From contig NZ_CADIJM010000011.1 in NCBI RefSeq assembly GCF_902859585.1, forward strand, positions 62,001 to 126,000: DNA of 64,000 nt. The letters are read 5' to 3'. This document shows, piece by piece, positions 54,000-62,240 of this stretch (positions are counted from its first letter, which is position 1; the number at the start of each line of letters is the position of its first letter). Position numbers and translations under genes: made by a program. The notes under the pieces are model-generated. The model did not search any database. It was given only the letters and a program-made list of their open reading frames with translations, and had not been told where the DNA came from. This DNA comes from Achromobacter animicus. GTDB lineage: Bacteria; Pseudomonadota; Gammaproteobacteria; Burkholderiales; Burkholderiaceae_B.

Positions 54000-55178
54000 A
54001 TGCCGCCACGCAACCCTTCAGACCTGCATCCCTCGCCCGTTACCGCCGGCCGCCTGCGCATTCTGCATACGGAGGCGGCTACGGCGTTCGGCGGACAGGA
54101 ATTCTGCATCTATAAGGAGATGGTCGCCATGCGCGAGCGCGGCCATCACCTGGAAGCCGTGTGCCAGCCGCACGCCGAACTGACGCAGCGCCTGCGCGAC
54201 GCCGGGTTCACCGTGCACACCATCAACATGGACGGCCCTGTGAATTTCATGCGCAGCGTGGCATTCGTGCGGCGCGTGGCGGCTCGTGGCCGGTTCGACG
54301 TAGTCAACACCCACAGCCGCAGCGACACGGTGCGGGCCGCGATGGGCGCGCGCCTGGCGCGCACGCCGCTCATTGTGCGCACCCGCCACCTGGCCAAGCC
54401 GATCAACTCGCTGTACGCCTATACGTGGCTGGCCCACCGCGTCATCGCGGTGAGCCGGCACGTGCACCGCCAGCTGCTGGATGGCGGCGCGGCGCCCCAG
54501 TCCATCGCCACCATCCATTCCCCGATCGTCCTGCCCGAAAGCGATGGCCAGGGCTCTGTCCGGCAAGAACTCGGGCTGCCTGACGATGCCCTCGTGGTGG
54601 GTTGCGTGGCCGTGATGCGTGCGGAAAAGGGGCACGCGGACCTGATCGACGCCTTCCACCAGGTTGTGGCCACGTTTCCGCATGCCCACCTGGTGCTGGC
54701 CGGAGATGGCATGCCGGTGTTCGAGCGCCTGAAGGCGCAGGTGCAATCCCTGGGCCTCGCATCGCGCGTGCACTTCCTGGGCCGGCGTCATGACATCGGC
54801 AACGTATTGCAGGCGTTCGACGTGTTTGCGTTGCCGACCCACCGCGAAGCCTTTGGCACGGCGTTCGTCGAGGCCGCCGCCATGGGGGTGCCGGTGATCG
54901 GCACCGACGTGGGCGGCGTGCCGGAAACCATGCAGGCCGGCGTGACCGGGCTACTGGTGCCGCCGCGAGACCCGGCTGCGCTGGCCGCGGCGCTGGAAAG
55001 CCTGCTGGCCGATCCCGAACGCAGACGCCGCATGGGCGAGGCGGGCCGCGAATTCATCCGCGGGCAGGGTCTGTTCAGCGCGGATCGTGCCGCGCAGTTG
55101 GTCGAATCGGCGTACGCACGCTGGCTGGGGGAGCGGCGCGGGCCTGCATCCGTGGCGCCTGGCGGCTCATTGCCCTGA
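54000..55178 (+). CDS. Glycosyltransferase family 4 (GT-B fold)
   Basis: A 392-residue glycosyltransferase. N-terminal RILHTEAATAFGGQEFCIYK; the donor domain has VVGCVAVMRAEKGHADLIDA, LVLAGDGMPVFERL and HREAFGTAFVEAAAMGVPVI with both Glu of the E-x7-E motif. Probably acts in lipopolysaccharide or capsule assembly; acceptor unknown. ATG 54000 is the only ATG near the fold start; a GTG at 53964 is possible. Confidence 0.9.
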   Translation: MPPRNPSDLHPSPVTAGRLRILHTEAATAFGGQEFCIYKEMVAMRERGHHLEAVCQPHAELTQRLRDAGFTVHTINMDGPVNFMRSVAFVRRVAARGRFDVVNTHSRSDTVRAAMGARLARTPLIVRTRHLAKPINSLYAYTWLAHRVIAVSRHVHRQLLDGGAAPQSIATIHSPIVLPESDGQGSVRQELGLPDDALVVGCVAVMRAEKGHADLIDAFHQVVATFPHAHLVLAGDGMPVFERLKAQVQSLGLASRVHFLGRRHDIGNVLQAFDVFALPTHREAFGTAFVEAAAMGVPVIGTDVGGVPETMQAGVTGLLVPPRDPAALAAALESLLADPERRRRMGEAGREFIRGQGLFSADRAAQLVESAYARWLGERRGPASVAPGGSLP

Positions 55179-55200
55179 CTGCCTCAACGCCCATGCAGGC

Positions 55201-55665
55201 TCAATGCCATAGCAACGCATTCATGGCTTCCACCAGCCGGTCGCGGTAGCGAGGCAGCAGCGCTTGCACCTGCGCCTGCCGGTCCTTCCAGGAATCCGGC
55301 TCAGCGCCCGGCGCGATGCGCGGCGCTGCCCAGATCGGATCCGGAAAATGCCGGTCGCCGCGCCAGCGCGGGATCACGTGCCAATGCAGGTGCGGCACCA
55401 TGTTGCCCAGCGACGCCAGGTTGATCTTGTCCGGCGTCAGGATCGCCTGCTGCGTTTCCTCCACCACATACACCGCCCGCATCAGCAGGTCGCGGCCATG
55501 CGTGGACAGGCTGGTCATCTCGGCCAGGTGACCGTTCCAGATCACGCGCGTGAAGCCTGGATAGTCGGCGTCGTCGACCTCGATGATGCGCAGGTGCGGC
55601 CCGCGCCACAGCAGCGTGCCGCCGTCTTCCTGGCACAGCGGACAGTTGGGATCGCGCGCGCTCAA
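55201..55665 (-). CDS. HIT-family hydrolase
   Basis: A 154-residue histidine-triad protein (nucleotide hydrolase or transferase). DPNCPLCQEDGG at the N-terminus and HLHWHVIPRW carrying the triad. I choose the TTG at 55665, which overlaps the acetyltransferase stop as TTGA and has AAGGTGA just upstream; no ATG is in frame close to it. Translation is probably coupled to the acetyltransferase. Confidence 0.85.
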   Translation of the reverse strand: MSARDPNCPLCQEDGGTLLWRGPHLRIIEVDDADYPGFTRVIWNGHLAEMTSLSTHGRDLLMRAVYVVEETQQAILTPDKINLASLGNMVPHLHWHVIPRWRGDRHFPDPIWAAPRIAPGAEPDSWKDRQAQVQALLPRYRDRLVEAMNALLWH

Positions 55666-56111
55666 GCCATCACCTTGCGGTACTGGATGAAGCCGGAACG
55701 GTCGGCAATCCGGTCGTAGAGCTGCATGGCGGTCGCGTTGGTTTCGTGTGTCAGCCAATAGACGCGGGCGCAGTTGGCCGCGGCGGCTTCGGCGTAGACG
55801 TGTTCGATCAACTTGCGGCCCGCGCCCGTGCCGCGCGCGTCCTGGTCCACATAAAGGTCCTGCAGGTAGCAGTAGTCGCCGGCGGTCCAGGTGGAGCGAT
55901 GGAAGATCCAGTGCACCATGCCGACAGCGCGGCCGCTTTCATAGACCAGCGCCGCGTGCATGGGCTCGGCGGGGTCCAGGAAGCGCGCCCAGGTGTTGCG
56001 CGTGACGGCGTCGTCGATGCTGACGCGGTAGAAGTCCTGGTAGCCCTTCCACAGGGGCAGCCAGGCGTCGAAGTCGGTGGCGACGATGGGACGGATTTCT
56101 GCGGTACTCAT
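55662..56111 (-). CDS. GNAT-family N-acetyltransferase
   Basis: A 149-residue GNAT protein. The acetyl-CoA-binding stretch is DLYVDQDARGTGAGRKLIEH (about residues 88-107); YWLTHETNATAMQLYDRIA follows. Substrate unknown. In an apparent operon with the PPK2 gene upstream (22-bp gap) and the HIT gene downstream (overlap). Confidence 0.92.
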   Translation of the reverse strand: MSTAEIRPIVATDFDAWLPLWKGYQDFYRVSIDDAVTRNTWARFLDPAEPMHAALVYESGRAVGMVHWIFHRSTWTAGDYCYLQDLYVDQDARGTGAGRKLIEHVYAEAAAANCARVYWLTHETNATAMQLYDRIADRSGFIQYRKVMA

Positions 56112-56133
56112 GGCGCAAGGCCTCCTGGGGTCT

Positions 56134-57600
56134 TCAGAGTTGGATTTCCATGGCGTCGACGATATGCCGCAGCACCTGCAGGCGAGCGTAACGCTTGTCG
56201 TTGGCCGACACCAGATGCCACGGCGCGTGGGCCACATCGGTGCGCGTCATCATCTCGTTGGCTGCCGCCGCGTATTCTTTCCACTTGTCGCGGTTGCGCC
56301 AGTCGTCGGGCGTGATCTTGAAATTCTTGAACGGTGATTTCTCGCGCTCGTGAAAACGCTTGAGCTGCTCGTCGGGCGTGACGGCCAGCCAGAACTTCAG
56401 CACCAGCGCGCCGCTGGCGGCAAGCTGTTCCTCGAAGTCGTTGATCTCGGCATACGCGCGGCGCCACCGGGCGGGCGGTATCAGCTTTTCGACGCGCTCG
56501 ACCAGCACGCGGCCGTACCACGAGCGGTCGAAGATGCCGATGCGGCCATGGCTGGGAATGCAGCGCCAGAAACGCCACAGATAGGGCCGGGCCAACTCTT
56601 CGGTCGTGGGCGCGGATATCGGCGTGATGTCGACTTGCCGGATATCCAGCGCGTGTGTGACGCGGCGGATGGCACCACCCTTGCCGGCTGCGTCCTGCCC
56701 CTCGAACACCAGGATCAGGGAGCGATTCCTGAACTTGTCGGACCGGGCGGCGCGCGCCAGCCGGCCTTGCAGCAGGCCGAGTTCGGTCTCGTAGTCTTCC
56801 TTGTCCACCTTGGCGTCGTAGTCCAGCTTGCCCAGCCGGTCCACGATGCGCGTCGTGCTGGAGTGCGCCACGAAAGCGGGCGGCAGGCGGGGCACCCCGC
56901 GCCGGCGCAGCGCGCCGAGCACCGCCTCGGCCGTGCGGGCGGCGCGCATGTTTTCGTCGGCGCTGGGAATCACCACCCACGGCGCATGGCCGCAGTCGGT
57001 GTGATTGAGGACGACTTGGGCGCCGGCCCGGATGCGGTCGAACCGCTTGTTGACCTTCATGTCGACCGGACTGACCTGCCAGGCCGTATCGGGGTTGGCC
57101 AGCAGGCGCTGCGCGCGCGTCTTCTGCGCCTTGGCGGACAGGTGAAACCACAGCTTGATGATCTGCACGCCTTCGGCGGCCAGCATGGTCTCAAAGCGCA
57201 TGATCGCCGCCGAGTGCGCCTCGATCGCGTCCGCGTTGGGCTTCTTGCGCGCGGCTTCAATGACGAGCGGCGTATACCATGAGCCGAACACGATGCCCGT
57301 GCTGCCCTTGGGCGGCAGATCGCGCCAGTAGCGCCACAGCGGTGGGCGCTCGAGCTCGTCGCCTTCGCGCGGCCCGTAGGCCAGCGTGCGGATGTGGCGC
57401 GGGTCCATCCATTCGTTCAGCAGGTTGATCGTGGCGCCCTTGCCGGCGCCATCGATGCCGGCCACGACGATCAGAAGCGTCTTGTCGGCCTGCCGCAGCC
57501 GTTCGTATTGCGCATTGAGCAACGCGACGCGCAGCCGCGCTTCGAGCGCCTTGAATTCGTCTTTGGACAGGATGGGGTCGGCTTCGGCTTCGGCAAACAT
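56134..57600 (-). CDS. Two-domain PPK2, polyphosphate:AMP phosphotransferase
   Basis: A 488-residue protein with two tandem PPK2 domains, as in class II PPK2 (PAP), which phosphorylates AMP to ADP with polyphosphate. Walker A motifs GIDGAGKG (48-55) and GQDAAGKG (about 301-308); the second domain also has FDRSWYGRVLVERVE. In known members only the C-terminal domain is catalytic. It heads the PPK2-GNAT-HIT run. Confidence 0.93.
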   Translation of the reverse strand: MFAEAEADPILSKDEFKALEARLRVALLNAQYERLRQADKTLLIVVAGIDGAGKGATINLLNEWMDPRHIRTLAYGPREGDELERPPLWRYWRDLPPKGSTGIVFGSWYTPLVIEAARKKPNADAIEAHSAAIMRFETMLAAEGVQIIKLWFHLSAKAQKTRAQRLLANPDTAWQVSPVDMKVNKRFDRIRAGAQVVLNHTDCGHAPWVVIPSADENMRAARTAEAVLGALRRRGVPRLPPAFVAHSSTTRIVDRLGKLDYDAKVDKEDYETELGLLQGRLARAARSDKFRNRSLILVFEGQDAAGKGGAIRRVTHALDIRQVDITPISAPTTEELARPYLWRFWRCIPSHGRIGIFDRSWYGRVLVERVEKLIPPARWRRAYAEINDFEEQLAASGALVLKFWLAVTPDEQLKRFHEREKSPFKNFKITPDDWRNRDKWKEYAAAANEMMTRTDVAHAPWHLVSANDKRYARLQVLRHIVDAMEIQL

Positions 57601-57682
57601 GGATGCGCGTCGGATCGGGTGGCTGCGATCGGGCGATCTTGCGGGATAAGGCCGCGCGGCGCAAGTGCGCCGCGGCCGAGGG

Positions 57683-58546
57683 TCAGAGCGCGTTCACGGG
57701 AATCTTGAGATAGCGCACGCCGTTGTCTTCGGGGGGCGGGAAATGGCCCGCGCGGATGTTCACCTGGATCGCCGGCAGAATCAGCGTGGGCATCGACAGC
57801 GTGGCATCGCGCCGCGTGCGCATGGCGACGAATTCGTCCTCGGTAATGCCGTCGCGCACGTGGATGTTGCCGCGGCGCTCTTCGGCCACGGTGGTTTGCC
57901 AGGCGGCCTCGCGGCCCGCCGGCGGATAGTCGTGGCACATGTAGAGCCGCGTGTCGTCTGGCAGGCTCAGCAGCCGTTGGATCGACTGATACAGCAGATG
58001 CGCGTCGCCACCGGGAAAATCGCAGCGCGCCGTGCCCACGTCCGGCATGAAAAGCGTGTCGCCCACGAATGCCGCATCGCCGATCAGATAGGCCATGTCG
58101 GCCGGCGTGTGGCCGGGCACGTGGATGGCCGTGGCGGTCAGCGAACCGATCTGAAAGGTCTCGCCATCGGCGAACAGATGGCCGAATTGCGAGCCGTCGA
58201 GCTGGAACTCCGGCTCCAGGTTCAGGATGGTCTTGAAGACGCCCTGCACGGTGCGGATGCTCTGGCCGATGGCGATCACGCCACCAAGCTGCCGTTGCAG
58301 ATAGGGCGCCGCCGACAGATGATCGGCGTGGGCATGGGTTTCCAGCAGCCAGACGGTCCGCAGGCTGCGTTCGCGCACGTAATTAGCCACGCGATCGGCG
58401 CTGGCGGTGCTGCTGCGGCCGGACTTGGGATCGTAATCCAGCACCGAATCGATGATGGCGCACGCGCCGCCGGGCGCGGGTTCGTGGACGACGTAGGTGA
58501 TGGTCGCAGTGACGGTGTCGAAGAAGGCCTGGATGTGCGGGGTCAT
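57683..58546 (-). CDS. ETHE1-like persulfide dioxygenase / MBL-fold hydrolase
   Basis: A 287-residue metallo-beta-lactamase-fold protein. Metal motif THAHADHLSAAPYL, HVPGHTPADMAYLI, GDTLFMPDVGTARCDFPGG and MCHDYPP fit the ETHE1/Blh branch, which oxidises glutathione persulfide to sulfite. It is divergent from a BigR/SqrR-type repressor and YeeE/YedE genes, the usual sulfide-detoxification set, which supports this over other MBL functions. Confidence 0.9.
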   Translation of the reverse strand: MTPHIQAFFDTVTATITYVVHEPAPGGACAIIDSVLDYDPKSGRSSTASADRVANYVRERSLRTVWLLETHAHADHLSAAPYLQRQLGGVIAIGQSIRTVQGVFKTILNLEPEFQLDGSQFGHLFADGETFQIGSLTATAIHVPGHTPADMAYLIGDAAFVGDTLFMPDVGTARCDFPGGDAHLLYQSIQRLLSLPDDTRLYMCHDYPPAGREAAWQTTVAEERRGNIHVRDGITEDEFVAMRTRRDATLSMPTLILPAIQVNIRAGHFPPPEDNGVRYLKIPVNAL

Positions 58547-58603
58547 GAGGGCTCGCGTGAAGGCCGCAAGGGCGGCCCGATCAGGTCAATTTACGAAAAT
58601 AAA

Positions 58604-58636
58604 TAATATTTGCGCATAGTTTATTCATAAATATAA
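58604..58636. promoter_or_regulatory. Candidate BigR-type operator in the divergent promoter
   Basis: TAATATTT (58604-58611) and AAATATAA (58629-58636) form a 7-of-8 inverted repeat around a 17-bp spacer, in a very A+T-rich patch 36 bp before the repressor start. ArsR-type BigR sites are A+T-rich dyads overlapping promoters, so this fits. Confidence 0.5.
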
Positions 58637-58672
58637 TGACGCGGCTATCCCCCACGTGTCCGACACCTCGTC

Positions 58673-59008
58673 ATGAACGCTCCCCTTACCGATTGCGAAG
58701 TCGCCGTCCTGCGCGAGTCCGCCACCCAGGCCTGCGCGCTGCTCAAGGCGCTGGCCAACGAAGACCGCTTGCTGCTCTTGTGTCAGCTGGTCCAGAATGA
58801 ACGCAACGTCGGCGAGTTGGAATCGCTGACCGGCATCCGCCAGCCGACGCTCTCGCAACAGCTGGGTGTGCTGCGCGACGAGGGTCTGGTCGCGACGCGG
58901 CGCGAGGGCAAATACGTCTATTACCAGATGGCCAGCTTCGAGGTCAGCCAGGTGATGAAAACGCTATCCAGTTTGTACTGCGGACGCGCCATGGAGTCAC
59001 TCAAGTGA
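58673..59008 (+). CDS. ArsR-family repressor, BigR/SqrR/YgaV type
   Basis: A 111-residue winged-helix repressor. LLKALANEDRLLLLCQLVQ leads into the HTH (TGIRQPTLSQQLGVLRDEGL). Cys37 (LLCQL) and Cys103 (LYCGR) occupy the places of the BigR cysteine pair that forms a polysulfide bridge when sulfide is present, releasing DNA. Cys8 and Cys21 are extra. Overlaps the next gene's start by 4 bp. Confidence 0.9.
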   Translation: MNAPLTDCEVAVLRESATQACALLKALANEDRLLLLCQLVQNERNVGELESLTGIRQPTLSQQLGVLRDEGLVATRREGKYVYYQMASFEVSQVMKTLSSLYCGRAMESLK

Positions 59009-59436
59009 ACGTGGACTGGTCCGCCTTCACCCCGGCCGCCGGCACGGTGGGCGGCCTGCTGATCGGCGCCGGCGCGGTGCTGCTGATGCTGGGCGCGGGA
59101 CGCATCGCGGGCATCAGCGGCATCGTGGGCGGGTTGCTGGCGCCCGAGCGCGGCGGCGGCTGGCGCATCGCTTTCCTGCTGGGGCTGTGCGCCGCGCCCT
59201 GGCTGTTCCGCCTCTTTTCCGAACTGCCTTCCATCACGGTGGAGGCCAGCACGCCGCGCCTTATCGTCGCCGGCCTGCTGGTCGGCATCGGCACGCGCTA
59301 TGCGTCTGGGTGCACCAGCGGACACGGCGTGTGCGGCCTGTCGCGCGGCTCGCGCCGGTCGCTCGTGGCGACGCTGATCTTCATGGCCGCGGGCTTTGCC
59401 ACGGTCTACGTGCTGCGGCACGTGGCGGGCGTCTGA
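59005..59436 (+). CDS. YeeE/YedE-family sulfur transporter, first half
   Basis: A 143-residue membrane protein with about four TM segments and the family's cysteine motif YASGCTSGHGVCGLSRGS (about residues 95-112). With the following gene it forms a split YeeE/YedE (PmpA/PmpB-like) unit that moves thiosulfate or a persulfide-related compound. GTG start overlapping the repressor stop. Confidence 0.9.
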   Translation: MNVDWSAFTPAAGTVGGLLIGAGAVLLMLGAGRIAGISGIVGGLLAPERGGGWRIAFLLGLCAAPWLFRLFSELPSITVEASTPRLIVAGLLVGIGTRYASGCTSGHGVCGLSRGSRRSLVATLIFMAAGFATVYVLRHVAGV

Positions 59437-59438
59437 TC

Positions 59439-59885
59439 ATGGCCGCGCTCTACGCCTTCGCCGCCGGGCTCGTCTTCGGACTGGGCCTGCTCATATCGGG
59501 CCTGGCGGACCCGGCACGGGTGCTGGGCTTTCTGGATCTGGCCGGGTTGTGGAATCCTACCCTGGCATTCGTGATGGGCGGCGCCGTGCTGGCGACCAGT
59601 GTCGGTTATGCGCTGTTGCGGCGTCGCCGGGCCAGCTTGTCCGGCGAGCCCATGCGCTGGCCGCAAGCCACCCGGCTCGACGCGCGTCTGGCTGCCGGCA
59701 GCCTGGCGTTTGGCGTGGGGTGGGGGCTGGCGGGCTTCTGCCCCGGCCCGGCGCTCGTCGCTGCCGCGGCGGGCATCGGCGACGCAGCGGTGTTTGCGGG
59801 GGCGATGCTCGTTGGCATGGGCATCCACGCGTACATCACGCGGGCTGGGCGCCGCGACGGCGACGCAACCGGACCGCGCGCGTAG
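59439..59885 (+). CDS. YeeE/YedE-family sulfur transporter, second half
   Basis: A 148-residue membrane protein (DUF6691-like half). FGLGLLISGLADPARVLGFL at the N-terminus and the cysteine motif GVGWGLAGFCPGPALV (about residues 93-108). It starts 2 bp after the first half. Last gene of the sulfur module, followed by a 12-bp tandem repeat. Confidence 0.9.
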   Translation: MAALYAFAAGLVFGLGLLISGLADPARVLGFLDLAGLWNPTLAFVMGGAVLATSVGYALLRRRRASLSGEPMRWPQATRLDARLAAGSLAFGVGWGLAGFCPGPALVAAAAGIGDAAVFAGAMLVGMGIHAYITRAGRRDGDATGPRA

Positions 59886-59889
59886 CGGC

Positions 59890-59937
59890 CGCTTGCCCGC
59901 GCGCCTGCCCGCGCGCTTGCCCTCGCGCTTGCACTCG
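59890..59937. repeat. 12-bp tandem repeat, four units, between convergent genes
   Basis: CGCTTGCCCGCG, CGCCTGCCCGCG, CGCTTGCCCTCG and CGCTTGCACTCG in direct succession, filling most of the 63-bp gap between the YeeE/YedE stop and the PaaK-like stop. Confidence 0.9.
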
Positions 59938-59948
59938 AGTCGAATCGC

Positions 59949-61217
59949 CTATTCGTACGTCCGGATGTCGTCGATGACCTTGCCGTCGTTCGGTAGGCCA
60001 CCCTCGGCCACCCATTCGACATCGGCCCGCAACTTCGTCAAGTCTCTCGCCGAATCGGCAATCCGGCGGGCCAGCGCGTCGTTCTGTTCGCGCGACTCCA
60101 CCTTCAGCACCATGCGGTCCGACCCGGTGCTGCCGCTGATGACCAGCCGCGCCCGCAGGATCTCCGGATGCCGCCGCGCCACGTCCGCCACCTGCGACGG
60201 ATGCACGAACATGCCGCGCACCTTGGTGGTCTGGTCGGCGCGTCCCATCCAGCCCTTGATGCGTGTGTTGGTGCGTCCGCACGGCGAGATGCCGGACATC
60301 ACCGCGGACAGATCGCCGGTGCCAAAGCGCACCAGCGGGTAATCCGGATTCAACGTGGTCACCACGACCTCGCCGACTTCGCCTGCCGGCACGGGTTCGC
60401 CGGTGCCGGGACGCACGATCTCGACAATGATGTCCTCGCCCACCACAAGCCCTTCGCGAGCGGGCGTCTCGAACGCGATCATGCCCAGGTCGGCGCTGCC
60501 GTAGGCCTGGTAGCCGTCGATGCCGCGCGCCGCCAGCCAGTCGCGCAGCGACGGCGGAAAGGCTTCGCCGGAGACCAGTGCGCGCCGCAGCGAATCGAGC
60601 TTCACGCCCAGTTCGTCTGATTTCTCAAGAATGATCTTCAGGAAGCTCGGCGTGCCGGTGTAGCCGCTGGGCGCCAGGTCCTGAATCGCGCGAACCTGCT
60701 GCTCGGTCTGCCCGGTGCCGCCGGGAAACACGGTGCAGCCCACGGCGTGGGCGGCCGTTTCCATCATCGAGCCGGCCGGCGTGAAGTGGTACGAAAAGCA
60801 GTTGTAGGCCAGTTCGCCGGCGCGAAAGCCCGCCGCGTACAGGGCGCGCGCAAAGCGCCAGTAATCCGACCGCGCGCTCTCCGGTTCATAGATCGGACCG
60901 GGCGAGGCGAACACACGCACAGCTTCGCCCCAGCCGATGGCGGAGAACCCGCCGAAGGCTTTCTCGGGACCGGCGGGCTGCGCGCCGTCATCGCGGCTAT
61001 GCTGCTGGCGTTCCAGCAGTTCATGCTTGCGCAGGACCGGCAGCCGGGCCAGCGCCTCGCGCGAGGTGATCGTGGCGGGGTCCACGCCGCGCAGTTGCTC
61101 GGCAATGGCCGGCGCGCGCGCGATGGCCCGCGCAATCGCCCCAGGCAGGGCGGCCATCAGATCGCGCTCGCGTTGCTCGGGCGCGCGGGTTTCGCGGTCA
61201 TCGAAAAACTCGGACAT
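59949..61217 (-). CDS. PaaK-like phenylacetate-CoA ligase family protein
   Basis: A 422-residue AMP-forming ligase of the phenylacetate-CoA ligase type. Adenylate motifs: APSGYTGTPSFLKIILEK (substituting for the usual P-loop region), YGSADLGMIAFE, LVRFGTGDLSAVM and KGWMGRADQTTKVRGMFVHP. The C-terminal subdomain ends with LPNDGKVIDDIR, where the catalytic Lys is expected. The start is ATG 61217. It is the last gene of a Liv-type ABC operon, suggesting activation of the imported (aromatic?) acid. Confidence 0.88.
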   Translation of the reverse strand: MSEFFDDRETRAPEQRERDLMAALPGAIARAIARAPAIAEQLRGVDPATITSREALARLPVLRKHELLERQQHSRDDGAQPAGPEKAFGGFSAIGWGEAVRVFASPGPIYEPESARSDYWRFARALYAAGFRAGELAYNCFSYHFTPAGSMMETAAHAVGCTVFPGGTGQTEQQVRAIQDLAPSGYTGTPSFLKIILEKSDELGVKLDSLRRALVSGEAFPPSLRDWLAARGIDGYQAYGSADLGMIAFETPAREGLVVGEDIIVEIVRPGTGEPVPAGEVGEVVVTTLNPDYPLVRFGTGDLSAVMSGISPCGRTNTRIKGWMGRADQTTKVRGMFVHPSQVADVARRHPEILRARLVISGSTGSDRMVLKVESREQNDALARRIADSARDLTKLRADVEWVAEGGLPNDGKVIDDIRTYE

Positions 61218-61298
61218 GGAATCGCACCTTCTCGTGTGCCGGTTGGCGGCGCCGTTGCCGGCGCCATGCGGCAAGCGCTGGCTTGCCCGCGTCGGGAA

Positions 61299-62135
61299 TC
61301 AGGCCAGCCAGCGTTTGCGGCGGCGGTAGAACTTGTTGTCTCGGAAACTCTTGCGTTCGCCGCTGGAAATGCCCAGGTAGAACTCCTTTACGTCCTCGTT
61401 CTGCGCCAGGTCGGCGGCCGCGCCGTCCATCATCACGCGCCCGTTTTCCAGGATGTAGCCGTAATCGGCGTAGCGCAGCGCGATGTTGGTGTTCTGCTCG
61501 GCAAGCAGGAAGCTCACGCGCTCGCGCTGGTTCAGGTCGCGCACGATCTCGAAGATCTCTTCGACGATCTGCGGCGCCAGACCCATCGACGGCTCATCGA
61601 GCAGGATCATGTTCGGGTTGGCCATCAGCGCGCGGCCGATCGCGGTCATCTGCTGCTCGCCGCCCGAGGTGTAGCCGGACTGGCTGGTGCGGCGCTGCTT
61701 CAGGCGCGGGAAATACTGGTAGACCCGCTCCAGCGCGGCGGTGGTGTCGCCCCGGCTCATGCTGCGCGTATAGGCGCCCGTCAGCAGGTTTTCCTCGATG
61801 GTGAGGTGGGCAAAGCAATGCCGGCCTTCCATCACCTGCACGACGCCGCGCTTGACCAGTTCGGCGGGCGTCAGGCGTTCGATACGCTGGCCGCGGTACT
61901 GGATGTGGCCCTTCGTGACGTCGCCGCGCTCGCCCTTGAGCAGGTTCGAGATCGCGCGCAGCGTCGTGGTCTTGCCGGCGCCGTTCGCGCCCAGCAGCGC
62001 CACGATCCTGCCTTCGGGCACCTGCAGGGACACGCCCTTGAGCACCAGGATCACGTGGTTGTAGATCACCTCGATGCCGTTCACATCGAGCAGCACCTGG
62101 GGGGCGTCGGCGGCGGCAATATTGGCGTCGTTCAT
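61299..62135 (-). CDS. Liv-type ABC transporter ATP-binding protein LivF
   Basis: A 278-residue ATPase. Walker A ALLGANGAGKTTT, signature YTSGGEQQMTAIGRALM, Walker B MILLDEPSMGLAPQ. The C-terminus is extended and basic (KSFRDNKFYRRRKRWLA). Partner of the binding protein and LivM upstream; LivH and LivG lie outside the window. Confidence 0.94.
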   Translation of the reverse strand: MNDANIAAADAPQVLLDVNGIEVIYNHVILVLKGVSLQVPEGRIVALLGANGAGKTTTLRAISNLLKGERGDVTKGHIQYRGQRIERLTPAELVKRGVVQVMEGRHCFAHLTIEENLLTGAYTRSMSRGDTTAALERVYQYFPRLKQRRTSQSGYTSGGEQQMTAIGRALMANPNMILLDEPSMGLAPQIVEEIFEIVRDLNQRERVSFLLAEQNTNIALRYADYGYILENGRVMMDGAAADLAQNEDVKEFYLGISSGERKSFRDNKFYRRRKRWLA

Positions 62136-62154
62136 AAACCTTCCTGCGGCGTGG

Positions 62155-62230
62155 CGGCGGCCGGCCGGAAAGCCGGCCGCCGGTTCATATCAACCTGCGT
62201 TGCGCACCCGCGGCGCGGGGCCGCGGGTGC
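62155..62230 (-). other. Two perfect 11-bp stem-loops after the binding-protein gene
   Basis: CGGCGGCCGGC-CGGAAA-GCCGGCCGCCG (62155-62182) and GCACCCGCGGC-GCGGG-GCCGCGGGTGC (62204-62230) fill the 105-bp gap between the binding-protein stop and livF. Likely mRNA-protecting or attenuating stems that raise receptor over ATPase. No T-tract. Confidence 0.65.
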
Positions 62231-62240
62231 TCCAGAAGCA

